Of a stretch of 64,000 nt of DNA, positions 42,682-54,128 are shown one piece after another. Below the pieces are notes generated by a model. It was not told where the DNA came from. It searched no databases and was given only the letters and a program-made list of their open reading frames with translations. The translations under genes were made by a program, and so were the position numbers. Each line of letters begins with the position of its first letter. Position 1 is the stretch's first letter. This DNA is from Poa pratensis (taxonomy: Eukaryota; Streptophyta; Magnoliopsida; Poales; Poaceae): contig CAMZMU010000041.1 in NCBI GenBank assembly GCA_947311845.1, forward strand, positions 116,203,361 to 116,267,360, given 5' to 3'.

Positions 42682-44264
42682 TGATGGCGTGGAATAGCAC
42701 GTTCGCTGGGAGACCCCAAGTGTAAGTTTTGATGTAATTTAGCAGCAAGTTTTCCCTTGATTACAAAACCAAGGTTATCAATCCAGTAGGACTTCAAGGA
42801 GGCTTCGGAAAGGTGTCAACGGCGCCGTTTATGATTATTGACGTGGACCTGCGCACACACGAACAAACTACTTTGCCCCAACGAAACAGAGAGGGTGTCA
42901 ATCTCTCCGGCTTGTTCAACACAAAGGATTAAACGTATGGTGGAAAATATTATGAGAGAAAAAATGACCAGCGAGCAAATGACTAGTAAAAGCTATTAAA
43001 ACGGTTGTAAGCAATGTAGGAAAAATAGGACCGGGGTTCACAGTTCACTAGTGGTATCTCTCCAAAAGATAAACGTGTTGGGTGAACAAATTACAGCAGG
43101 GCAATTGACTAACATGAGCGCAACACAATACTATCATGACACATGGTTCACCATTTCATTTAATATGGGCATTACGTCATAATACATAGACCGTTATCCA
43201 ACTGCATCTATGACTAATAATCCACCTCGGGATCGCTATCCAGCATGTCACCCGAAAGTATTAAGTTGCAAGCAACAGATAATTGCAATAAGCAAGGTGC
43301 GTAATGTAAGCAATGAGTACAACATAAAGCAATAAACACCGCTATTTTATCACTAGTAGCAACAGCACATCTCAAGTTCTAATTGTTTCTGTCAACTCGA
43401 GCTCGAACAAGAGAGGCATGAACCCACTATCTAGCATAAATATCCTCTCTAATGACACAAGTTATTACTTCGGCCAAAGCATACACAAGCATCGGAGAGC
43501 ATGCAAGATCATAAATAAAACATATCATAGATAAACTGAACCATAATGTCAAGACTCCATAATTCATCGGATCCCCGCAAACACAACACATAGTATTACA
43601 TAAAGATGATCTTAATCATGTAGACAGCTCATAAGATCTAAACAATGGATCACAAATGAGAAGAGACAACCATCTAGCTACTGCCATGGACCCGTAGTCC
43701 CGTGGTGGACTACTCACGCATCACTCCGGAGGCAGGCATGGTGGTGTAGATGCCTCTGATGATGATCTCCCCCTCCGACAGGGTGCCGAGAAGAGCTTCA
43801 GAACCCTCCCGATCTAGGGTTGGCGACGACGGCGGCTACGGAACTTTTCGTGGATTTCTGATCGGATACCGAGGGTTTTCGGGAGGAAGACAATTTATAG
43901 GTGAAAGGGCAACTCGAGGAGGTCTCGGAGTCGCCCAGGTGGGGCCCAGGCGCGGCCAAGGCTGGGCCACGCCTGGGGGTTGTCTGGGGCTATGGGCCCC
44001 CCTGCAGGCGTCCTCCTGGCTCCGTCTTTGTTTCTTCGTAAAAATAATTCATGTAAATTTGCTGCTTATTCCAAGAAAATTCCCCGACTAGCTTTTCTGA
44101 AACAAAAAGACAGCAAAAATAGGAACTGGCACTGGGCATCTTATTAATAGGTTAGTTCCATAAAAATTTGCCAAAATGATATAAAAGCATTATAAAAACA
44201 TGTGGCAATGATATATAAGATGCATGGAATAACCAAAAATTATAGATACGTTTGAGACGTATCA
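42682..44264 (-). repeat. 5' LTR of element E
   Basis: 1583 bp, the pair of 29712-31292. It keeps the canonical TG end lost in the other copy. Confidence 0.95.
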
Positions 44265-44269
44265 GCCAC

Positions 44270-44886
44270 ATTCTTGGACTAAGTGAAAATGTTTCTTTTT
44301 CTAGAGATCGTCTTTGTAGGGCTTGTGTTGAAGGAAAGATTTATGATTCTCCCAACCCAAGCAAGACCATCATTTCATCAAAGAGGATATTGGAACTTCT
44401 TCATGTTGATCTCTTTGGTGCCGTCCCTCAGCGAAGTCATGGTGGGAAGAAGTTTTGTTTGGTGATTGTTGATGACTATTCAAGATTTACTTGGGTTTAT
44501 TTCTTTAAGTCGAAGGATGAGACTCAACAAGCCATCATCGACTTCTCCAATGAAGTTCAACGTCAACATAATGTCCCATATTGGCCATTAGGAGTAACAA
44601 TGGCTCCGAGTTCAAGAACTACACCTTAAATGAGTTTCTTAGTGAAGAGGGAATTCGTCATCAATATTCTGCTGCATATACCCCTCAACAAAATGGTGTA
44701 GCCGAGAGGAAGAACCGAACTCTCATGGATATGGAAAGGTCCATGTTGGCGGAGTTTAAGTTTCCGCTCTTCTTGTGGGCCGAGGCTATCTCCACGGCGT
44801 GTCATTCATCAAACCGGCTCTTCTTCCGCAAGGGTAGGAAAGAAACACCTTATGAGATGCTCACCGACAACATTTTAGGAGTGTAA
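44270..44886 (+). pseudogene. Copia A integrase, broken
   Basis: It starts within the GAG-pre-integrase zinc region (HILGLSENVSFSRDRLCRAC: the C-x2-C is present, the upstream histidines are missing with the lost segment), then the catalytic core. First Asp in LLHVDLFGAV; the second site reads IRSNNGSEF, where SDNGTEF-type is usual, so the catalytic Asp is Asn; Glu in NGVAERKNRT is present. A frameshift near 44580 splits it in two. It ends near 44880, and RT, RNase H and the 3' LTR of A are absent. Confidence 0.9.
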
Positions 44887-45397
44887 GATATTGCATGGAG
44901 ACTTCTCCTGATTAATAAATGATGGGTATGGTAAGAAAGATTTCTAACTGGCACACATGACATAAAAGGGCAAATCTTTATTCAAAAATACTTACAAATA
45001 TATATTGTATCACTGGAAAACCATGCATATAAGCTGAGCTGTACACCCCGGATCCATATTGGAATCACAATGTTTTTCTCTATCATGTAAAATTTGCCAA
45101 ATCAGAATTGAACTCTGACAACCGTGTACATGACCGACTAACATTAAGTGAGACCAAATATAATTGCTGATAACTCATAATAGTTGCAAGAATAATTATG
45201 AGTGAATTATCTCATGTATTGGCGTGTTGCATCCATAAGTATTCAGCTCATACAACAAAAGCATCAAAGAGTCACTGATCTCATCGAGTTTCAACCATTC
45301 CCTAATAATTGGTGCATGGTGATGCCAAATGTGCAACAATAGCATCATGCCAGATAGTATTTAGACGATCAACGAAGAGGTTCTCCTTCTTGCTCGT
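44887..45397. other. Unassigned sequence
   Basis: About 510 bp with no similarity to other parts of the window and no ORF worth calling. It lies between the broken end of Copia A and a G-like LTR. It may be an unrecognised element fragment or the original locus. Confidence 0.5.
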
Positions 45398-46627
45398 TGA
45401 TGCATGTAAAATGCATACATGAACTTTACATTTTATTACTTGATATTCCAACTTATTTGCATCATATATGGGTTATATTTATGTTTTATAATGATTTTAG
45501 GGGATAATTCACAGTTTCCCCATTTATTTGGAATTAACCCTGCAGAACCAGAAAACCCCTTTTTCCATGTTTTTGACTTTCAGGGACCAAACGACGTCCA
45601 AATGACCTAATATTTTATGGGGCCCAATATTTGGAAATAAGAAGACGTACGAACCAAGGATCCGTGAAAAAGGAAGTCCGAGGAAGAAAATAGATGGTCC
45701 CACGCGGCCAGATTCCTTGGCCGTGTGGGACCACCTCTTTTATTCCTCGTGGCTCTGATGCCGTCCGTTTTCGTCTTCGTGGCTTCGTCTTGACCTAAAA
45801 ACGTCTATAAAAATAGTCCCCCGAGGAGTTTCGCGAGGAGGCGGCGGATAAACACAAAACCACGAAACAGAGAGTCAGAAGGTTGCCGCCGGAGAAGATC
45901 GGAGGGGGAAACGCCGCCGGAATCACTTCCTGAGGGCTCCACCCCCCTCCGGCGTGTTCATCATCAACATCTACAGCAAGATCATCTCCATCTCTCCACT
46001 GTAAACTCTTGGCAAACATGATATATGATGCAATATACTATTCCCTTGATCTATTGTGTCTCCCCATCTATGTTTGAGAAGTGATTTGTTCATGGCAAAA
46101 GTGAAATAGTTCGTTGATTGGTTGCATACAAGTTTTGTTATCTTTTATGATTGTCTTGATGTACAATGTATGAGTGCACGCATATGTTGGGGAATGCATG
46201 TAAGGTGATCACCGTAGTGTAATGGATTGAGTAGGATGGGTCGGAGTACTAAGACAGAAAACCGTGGTCTGAGACTTGAAGTTACATTATGGGGGATATA
46301 TATGGGGGACCCTAGAACTTAAGGCTATGGTGGGACAATTATGTCTTAATAATTCTTGTGATGCACATTTACTTGGCCATGAGATCCATCATAAGAGTTG
46401 TGTAATTTGCTAATTTACTTGGCTACACCTATTTATGGCTCCCACCTAAAAGAAACAACTAAGACTGAAACATGTGCTTCACTAATTGTCACAACCACAC
46501 GAATGAAATAACAATTGCTAGAACATTTGCTCCCTTGAGATATTTGTTACTTGAGATATTTGCTACTTGCTACTTTGAGAAACTTGCTAGAGAAAACTGC
46601 TGAAGAAATTTGCTCTAAGAAACTTGC
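45398..46627 (+). repeat. Truncated LTR related to element G
   Basis: It starts TGATGCATGTAAAATGCATA and follows G's 3' LTR for roughly the first 600 bp, then diverges. It is cut at 46627 by element J, so its end is outside the window or lost. Confidence 0.75.
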
Positions 46628-47526
46628 TGATACGTCTCAAACGTATCTATAATTTTTGATGTGCCATGCTTGTTTTATACCAATTGCTACATGTTTTGCA
46701 TCTACTTTATATCACTTTTATACATTTTTTGGGACTAACCTATTAACAAGATGCTGAAGTGCCAGTTCCTGTTTTCTGCTGTTTTTGTATTCCAGAAAAG
46801 CTAGCCTGGAAATATTCTCAGAATTGGACGAAACTTCACGGGGTGCTATTTTTCCAGAACACGCCTAACGGAGCGAAGGAGCAGCAGAGGAGGGCCACCA
46901 GGAGGCCACATGCACCCAGGGCGCGGGCCCCCCTTCTGCCATGCCCTGGGGTGGTGTGGGCCCCTCGGGGGTCCGCAGCCATCGCCCTTGCACCTACTTA
47001 TTCCCCCCGACGCGAAAACCCTAAGTACCTGAGCAAATATCCACGAAAAGATCCAGAGACGCTGCCGTCGTCAACCCTAGCTCGGGAGGGTTCAGAACCT
47101 CTTCCCGGCACCCTGCCGGAGAGGGGAATCGTCACCGAAGGCTTCTACATCGCCATGCCTGCCTCCAGAGTGATGCGTGAGTAGTTCATCCTTGGACTAC
47201 GGGTCCATAGCAGTAGCTAGATGGTTGTCTCTCCACTTTGTGCCATCATGTTTAGATCTTGTGAGCTGCCCTACATGATCAAGATCATATTATTGTAATG
47301 CTACATGGTGTGTTTGCTAGGATCCGATGAATATTGAATATTATGTCAAGTTGATTATCAATCTATCTCATATGTTATTTAAGATCTTGCATGCTTTCCG
47401 TTACTCGTAGATGCTTTGGCCAAGTAGATGCTTGTAACTCCAAGAGAGAGTATTTATGCTAGATAGTGGGTTCATGTCTCCGTTTAACCTGGGACAGTGA
47501 CAGAAAGTTCTAAAGGTTGTGGATGT
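46628..47526 (+). repeat. 5' LTR of element J, first piece
   Basis: Matches the E-family LTR in reverse orientation (TATCTATAATTTTTGATG; TATTAACAAGATGC). GATGT at 47522-47526 is the TSD of H. Confidence 0.9.
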
Positions 47527-48625
47527 TGTCGTGGTGGTGTCACGGCAGATGCCATAGGATGGCTTAAGTTGTGGGCTCGCTTGGACGTTGGGGGATCCGG
47601 GGAGGGTTTGCGCGCTCACGAAGCACGCATGGAGAACAACCAAGAACTCGCAAGAACAAACAAGAACAAGCAGAACCAAGAAGAAGCAAAGAACACCACG
47701 ATGTACCCTGCTTCGGGGCCCTCTTGTGGAGGTAACACCCCTACTGCAGCACTAGCCTACTCTCTTTATATCTCAAGTGGTTACAAGTACAGAGTGCTCC
47801 TTGAGCTGTATGAAGAACAATGGTGAAGCTCTAGGATGAATGAGGACAGTGGGGAAATGAGCTCTCGCGCCTCTCCGCCTGTTTCTCTGCCTCTCCCCCG
47901 TCCTCCCTCTACTGGAGGATTTGGTAGCTTACTTATACACTAACCGAATTACCATTTTGCCCCTGGCTGGAAGTGATAATGGCATGGACAAGAGGAACAG
48001 GACAAGCCTCTGCCCCCTGTCAACCCAACGGCCGGACTGTCAGGCCCTAGCAGGCCTATCTTGCCACTTTGGGCAATGGCAGGTGTAGCCCACCGGGTCT
48101 CGGTCATATCCTCTTTCCCGAATTGGCCGGGTCAGCTCCTAGGTTGCTGCGCTCCCAGGAATCCCGTGACCTGACCTGGCCGTCAAGTCCCTAGCAGGCC
48201 TATCTTGCCACTTTGGGCAATGGCAGCCGTAGCCCCCCGGGTCTCGGTCGTATCCTCTTTCCCGAATTGGCCAAGTCAGCGCCTAGGGCCTTGCGACCCG
48301 GAAAACCTGCGACTTGACCCGGCTGTCTTCTCAGCCTCTGGCAGGAGACACCCGTGAACCTTTCTGACATTACTTGGCCCTTGTGCAATATCCGGATTAC
48401 CTTATCCGGGTCCTTCCTGACCAACCCGGCTAACTTAACCGGTTTCCTTCCTCTGATTCGGTTAAGCTTTACCGGATCCTCTCTGGCATCTTCCTCTGAT
48501 TCGGTTAAGTACTAACCGACTCTCACGAGAGATCCGGCCCAAGTGACCCGGCTATATTGATCCGGCTAGCTCTTTGCAACACTTAACACCACATCTTTGC
48601 CCTACCCGGGGGCAGCCCCCCGACA
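47527..48625 (-). repeat. 3' LTR of element H
   Basis: 1099 bp, the pair of 60941-62028. The + strand starts TGTCGTGGTGG and ends CCCCGACA. It contains a 144-bp direct duplication (48045-48188 and 48189-48332), also present in the other LTR. TATAAGTA on the minus strand near 47936 may be a TATA box. Confidence 0.95.
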
Positions 48626-48680
48626 GTAGTCCCCGAAGCTGGTGCGGTTCTACAGCCTCGGCTGAAGAGCCGTAGCAGGT
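48626..48680 (-). other. Polypurine tract region of element H
   Basis: The minus strand reads GCTTCGGGGACTAC before the LTR. Further upstream CGGCT-CTTC-AGCCG could form a five-base hairpin. Confidence 0.6.
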
Positions 48681-49035
48681 TAAAAATAAACATCACTAAC
48701 CGAATCTCATATCATATAATCTTGTCTCAGGATTTCCCGGGACACTTGGCAGTGAATCTCTGCGCAAAGCCCCATAATCCGGATCTCTGATCTGACATGC
48801 CACTGACAGCACCTCATCCGGATTCTCCGGGTACTTGAGTGCATTTGACCAAACGACCGCGTCTTCTCGTTTTCTCCGTTGACCGGCACACAGGATCCGT
48901 GCAACTGCTTCCAATTCTATGGCCCAACATGTGCTTGGAACACACGGCCACAGAGGTGGCCACAGAGTTCCAGGATGCAGTTACCGTGCGACGCTCCGAA
49001 AACCGTGCAGTAGTGCGCCCGTTACCGCTGGGCGC

Positions 49036-49043
49036 TATAAATA
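49036..49043 (+). promoter_or_regulatory. TATA box of the antisense gene in H
   Basis: GCTATAAATATGGGCGC in a GC-rich setting, followed about 30 bases later by a CT-rich likely start region (TTCCTCTTCTTCTCC). It lies on the strand opposite to gag-pol, just inside the 3' LTR. Confidence 0.65.
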
Positions 49044-49065
49044 TGGGCGCAGGGGGTTTCCTCTT

Positions 49066-52000
49066 CTTCTCCGCTCGTTCCCCACTCCGAAAACTTCCAT
49101 CTGCGCCACCGCCGCCGCCGCAATCTCGCCCTCGTAACCTTGCCGCGCCGGAGACGTCCTCAACGCACCGGAGGAAAACGACCGGGGCCGCGCACCGTGC
49201 CCAGCGCCGCCGTTCCTTCATCGAGCTTCTTCCCCGTCGCGTCATCACCGTGAGTTTTCTTTTTCTCCGGTCATGGCGAACTCGAGGAGTTCATATGCCA
49301 CGGGAAACTCGCATTTGTTTCTTGTAGATTTATCCGCATATTAGTCCGTCGCCCAGCCTCAGTGCATCTAGTAGATCTCCTGTCTAGATTTTGCACTACA
49401 CTGCCCTAGTTTTGTTTGCCACCGTATGAGCAGTTCAACCATATTTTTACTCTTGATTTCCTTTCTTTTTTACTGCTGCAGTAGATCTTGTGTAACCCTA
49501 GACCTTTGCGGAAGGTGTTTGTGATTGCCACCCGAATCACCTTCTCTGCTGAATCCGGCTAGTTTCATCCGGGATAATATTAGCCGAATCACTCTAGATC
49601 TGGTTCGATTATACCATTATCCGATTCATTTTGACTCGGCCCTATCCGACCTCTTGCAGGATTGATCCGGATATGGCGAAGCTTCCTCCCGGCAGATGGG
49701 AGGGTTCTGATGTGACCAAGGACGATCTGGAATGGCTATTAAGCACCCGGCGTATAACCTCTCAAGTTATATGCCGCAAACCGGGGAAGGAACTCGTCCC
49801 GGTTCCCGAACCTGGTGAACGTGTGGTGTTTCTAGCGCATTTTGAGCGCGGATTCGGATTGCCGGCGAGTGATTTCTTCCGGGCTTTCCTGGATTTCTTT
49901 GGCCTACAGCCTCATCACCTCCCGGCTAATGCCTTCGTTTCTCTATCGGCTTTTAGCTCCTTTTGCGAGGGCTATCTCGGTGTCTGGCCGACCGTCGATA
50001 TTTGGGCAAAGTATTTCCACCTCCGCAAACATACTATTCCAGGCACTAAGCCGAAGCTGATGACTGCTTGCGGTCCGGTTAGCATCACGCCAAGGCAGGG
50101 ATCCATCTTTCCCCGTATCACTGGCCTAGACACTGTCAGAAGTGGCAAAGGTCTTTCCTTTATGTGAAGAGTGCAGAAGGCCATGACGCCCTTAATCTGC
50201 CCGAGTTCACGATCGAGCCACCCACAGCCGAATTGAACTTCGGATACAATCCGGCCGAGACTATTGTAGAACTTCAGACTGTACATGAAACTCTGGAGGA
50301 CCTTCTGAAGAAGGGCCTGGTCCTCGGATGATCTGCTCCGGACCTTCATCGGTCGCCGGGTCTGCCCTCTTCAAAGACGTGAACACAAGATATGCCACAT
50401 GGGTGGTGTGCTAGATCCTACCCGGATCAGCAGGCATGACCTTAGCAAAGTCTCCATCAGGCGACGGGTAAACGCCATTGCCGCCACCGAGATGTCGGAT
50501 AAATGGCGGTGGGGCGTAAAGCCGTTTTTCCGAGAGCGCCTTCCACCACAGGTTAGTTCGCCATTTTCCGAATCTAACCATATTTCGTCAAAATGGCATC
50601 GGCCTAATCCGGATTTGCCCCGACTTTTCTGTAGCTGTTTGATCGCCAACTTACCGAAGATGGAGACCTCTCCACCAAAGAATGGGGACCGGATCTCAGC
50701 CCGCCGCGCGAGGACGAAGAAGATCCGGATACGGATGATTATCTGCCTATCCCGCGCGCCAAGCCAGTCCGCAAGGGTAAGCAATCAACTATTCACAACA
50801 TCTCCGACGAGGAAGATGATGATTGCAGGATCTTAGATCCCATCGACGCTATTCCGATTTCATGGTCACCACCTTGTGTTCCAGCCAAACAAGATGCTGA
50901 AGGGACATCTCGGAAACGCAGTGACGCGCCCGGATCTGATTCCCCTAAAGCCAAGAGAATAAAGAAGTCTGGCTCCAAGTTGAATCGCGTCAAGCCGATG
51001 CCTACCACCAAGGGGTAATACTGACTTAACTTCATTTGCTTTCTTCCTCTGTTAACCGAGTCATATCTATCCGAGTTAACTGTTTGCTTTGCTTTATGCA
51101 GTGATGTCCTCATCACCGCGCAGACTCATTCATCCATCTCTTCTCCCATTCCTCCGCTGGATACGGTCATGGAAACCCAGTCTCCTGATCGAACTGCCAC
51201 CTCACCAATGCGTGTCACCACTGCCAATATTCCTCAGCCGACTCCCATTTCAAAGCCGGTTATTGACTTGGAGAGTGAGGAAACCTCGGCTCCAATCCGA
51301 GATTCAAGTTGGCCACGCCCTCTCAAGGAGCTGGAGAAGGAAAAGGCCAAGACATCGGCTACATCCTTGCCTAAGCCGGATCCTCGCCCTACTCCCGCAG
51401 CGCAAACCCTGCTGAATCAAGAGCAGCAGAAGAAGAAAAAGCAGAAGCAGCAACAGCAACAGCAAGTTTCCGAGAAGCAGCACAAGGAGCCACATCCGAA
51501 GCAGACTCCGGGTGCGTCACCGCAACCCAAGCCGACTCAAGGTGCCTCTGGCACACCTCCAACCACCTCGGATAAGCAGGTGGTTGCTAGCAAGAAGGTT
51601 TCTGCCGCCCCATCAGCGATTCGATTCGGCCAGTCCCTGTCGAATCCCCGCCCTCCGAGCAGCGATAAGCTCGAGTCCGCCAAGCAATTCATTGAAGCTT
51701 GGAATGATGCTGACCTCGCCAAAGATTTTTCTACTTCAGCGCCACATCCGGCTGGGCCTAGTCGGATGTTTCAATCATTACACTCTGTACAGACCTCGGT
51801 CACTGAAGCTAACCGGGTGTTTGAGGTAAATTTTTCCGAATCTTGCTTTTATTTCAACATGATCAAATAGTACTATACCCAGTCCCCGAGATTCGGGTCG
51901 AACGACTGATACTCCTCCGAGTAAGAAAGTCATTCGGCTTGAATCTCTAAAAAACTTATCATGAATGTTGCCGTAACCGAGGACACCGTGGGACTTCCAG

Positions 52001-53371
52001 TCCCCGAGTCTCTTTTCCAACTGATTCGGTTAATCTCGGGCCAGTCCCCGAGATTCTTTTGACGCCATTTGCCTGTTTTCTTTCAGGAAACCATGACCGC
52101 TCGCGGCAAGCTCTTTAAGCAGCTCGCCCATCAGCATCAGAAGCTCCAAACTTCCTTTGATGGGCTCTGTCTTGAAATGGACAAGAAAGAAGAAGAGCAC
52201 AAGCGCGCTTTATCCGAGGAAAAATCAGAGGTGACTCGGCTCCAGCGAGAGCTTGACCGAGTTGAAAAAGTGAAGAACAAGGTTAAAGGAGAGCGGGATA
52301 CGCTGAAGCGTGAAAAAGACACAATCCAGAAGGAGCGGGATACTTTCAAAGCCGGACTTGCGGAGCGGGCCAAACTGGACAAGCAAATTCAAACGAACAT
52401 TGCCGAATCTGAAGCCGAAGTCAAAGCGGCTAAAGAAGAACTGAGTGCTCACAAAGCGGCCAGTGCGAAATGGCTTGCTGCACTTGCTAGCCTTAACGAT
52501 GACATGGATCGTAAGTTCACCGAATCTCCTTTTTCTTTCTGCTCTTAACCAATACATATGCTTGTGTTCCTTCTCGCTGAACTCAGTATTAGCTTATTTG
52601 TTTGTAGGAGAGTTTACTAGCATCCGGCTTCAAGCTGCCAAGGCTGTGAGAAACGCCCGAGCTGAGAGAGCTAAATTAACCGAGGCTCCCCTACCAGAGA
52701 CATGGGACATCGAAGATCATATTACAGCACTTAAGGCTCGGATTGCTCCTTTGAAGGATTCCCATATTGGTCTGCTCAATGCAAGTCTCAAGGCTCACCG
52801 AATCTTGTTTCCTGAAGCGCGGCAAGTTGTGCCTGTGGAGGAGCTGATCCGAGACCTGGATCAAGCAATGACCCGGTTACAGCAGTGGAGGTCTTCGTCC
52901 GCCCGCGCTGGTGCTGACGCAGCTTTGCTATTCATCATGTCCTGGTATGAGCTAATTGATCTTGCCAAAGTGCGCTCATTTCGCGAGGGTTCTCCGTGGG
53001 CTACAGACCCTACCCGGATTAAGATCCGTGAAGAAGCCGCCAACTTCATGGCCGAATTTGCACGCACCAAGCATCTTGATCTGGAGGCTCCGGTCTACTC
53101 GGATGGAGAAGAAACTGAAGAAGAGGAATCGGACGACGCCTCCGCTGAAGAATACGCCGATTCTGAGGGCGAGTCTGGTGATTCGGCTAACTCTGCCGAA
53201 CACGCTCCTATCAAGATCCCAGCTTCTGACTCGGCTAAGAATACCGAACTCCGGCCCAGACTTCGGAGATACCAGCAACTGATTCGGCAGAGATTACTAA
53301 ACAAGCTCCAGCTGATCCGGATACCTCCGAATCGCCCAGCCTTCAAGCTCTCCACGCAAGGTTACCCCTGA
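49066..53371 (+). pseudogene. Antisense multi-exon gene of element H (Transposase_28/gypsy-associated domain)
   Basis: Opposite strand to gag-pol. Likely 5'UTR exon to 49249 (donor GTGAGT), acceptor 49658-49659, ATG at 49673. Coding exons: 49673-50551, 50635-51014, 51102-51825, 52087-52510, 52608-53371; all introns are GT-AG and codon phase joins correctly across 50551/50635, 51014/51102, 51825/52087 and 52510/52608. The N-terminal domain (MAKLPPGRWEGS ... VVFLAHFERGFGLPASDFF) resembles the grass 'putative gypsy type transposon' domain, Pfam Transposase_28, from memory. The middle is Pro/Ser/Gln rich, exon 4 a strong coiled coil (ERDTLKREKDTIQKERDTF), exon 5 helical with an acidic tail. Frameshifts near 50140, 50325 and 53245 break this copy; Thr/Glu/Pro-rich coding in other frames continues to about 53520. 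Tat-lineage Grande carries a comparable antisense gene. Function unknown. Confidence 0.8.
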
Positions 53372-54128
53372 AGTTCCTCCATCTGAGACCATCCTTGCAA
53401 CCGAGCCCCTGCAACCGAATCTACTCCAACCGAAGCTCCTGTAACCGAGGCTCGCGCGCCCGAGGTTCCTTCAACCAAAGCTCCTGCCACCGAACCTGCT
53501 ACAACCGAGTCTGCTGCTTCCTGAAGTAACTTAGTGAAAAAACGTTAAATCCCCGGTATGCCGGGAGCAGATGTAATAGACTATTTTAAGTTCTTTCGAG
53601 ACTACTTTAAATTTGCTTAACATGATCCGGACGAGGTTTATGTTGGATCATTTTAAACCGAGTCCCCGAGTCTGTTTTCTTGTTTACTATTTTTGCCGAA
53701 TCTCTGCTCTTGTCTACCTTTTAGGTGTTTGACAGTCGAGTCACAAGATAGGAATCATAGCATACAATACTTGAAACATGCGAGTTGTGGTTTAGAATCA
53801 TTCAACATAAACGAAAAATAAATAACAGGGGTTAGTAAACGACATGTGCCGAATCGGTTTTGGACCGAGTCCCCGAGTCCATTTTCATGTTTCCCACATT
53901 CCTCATCTCTGCTCTTGACTACCATTTTGGTGTTTGTCAGTCGAGTCACGAGATCAACAACACAACATACATTACTTGAATTTTGGGACGAGGTTCAAAG
54001 CAATTCGGCACACGAACGGTATGGACAAAACAGTAAAAAACACATGCATGAGTACGAACAGTCCCCGAGTCCAGACTCGGATTGCTGCAACTTCATTTAT
54101 GATAAACTGAAATACATACATTGCGCCC
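53372..54128 (-). other. Non-coding stretch between integrase and the antisense gene
   Basis: To about 53520 it holds the out-of-frame tail of the antisense gene. The rest has repeated ACCGAGTCCCCGAGT phrases (53660, 53864, 54061) and no gene. Confidence 0.6.

Larger units (their letters stand above)
29712..44264 (-). mobile_element. Gypsy element E, pol-less (non-autonomous)
   Basis: Full length, minus strand: 5' LTR 42682-44264, PBS, one ORF, a long non-coding region, polypurine tract, 3' LTR 29712-31292. TSD is GCCAC (29707-29711 and 44265-44269), inside the Copia A integrase region. Without nested F it is about 6.5 kb. No protease, RT or integrase domain is visible. Its region next to the 3' LTR matches the post-pol region of B, so B-like Athila elements are the likely helpers. 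The outermost base pair of the 3' LTR is mutated (TA in place of TG). Confidence 0.9.
858..44886 (+). mobile_element. Copia element A (SIRE/Maximus-like), split and incomplete
   Basis: The 5' LTR (858-2055) is followed by an initiator-methionine tRNA type PBS, then a long gag, a protease, and, after two large nested Gypsy elements (B and E), an integrase ending at 44886. The order gag-protease-integrase is that of Copia elements. The very long gag with a coiled-coil tail and the GPYDGY-type linker before the protease suit the SIRE/Maximus lineage, from family knowledge. Reverse transcriptase, RNase H and the 3' LTR are absent. Roughly 300 bp between protease and integrase are also missing, judged from the usual spacing of the domains. 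The element is dead: nonsense codons, frameshifts and lost catalytic residues are listed under its genes. Confidence 0.85.

Noticed and set aside
46759..47184. 141-codon ORF (+)
   Set aside because: Entirely inside the 5' LTR of element J; the corresponding E LTR sequences do not keep it open.
48200..48424. 74-codon ORF repeated identically at 61607-61831
   Set aside because: Identical because both are the LTRs of H; no coding evidence.
49673..50167. Calling the antisense gene a DNA transposase because of the 'Transposase_28' name
   Set aside because: No catalytic acidic triad or terminal repeats; the name is historical and the gene sits inside a Gypsy element.
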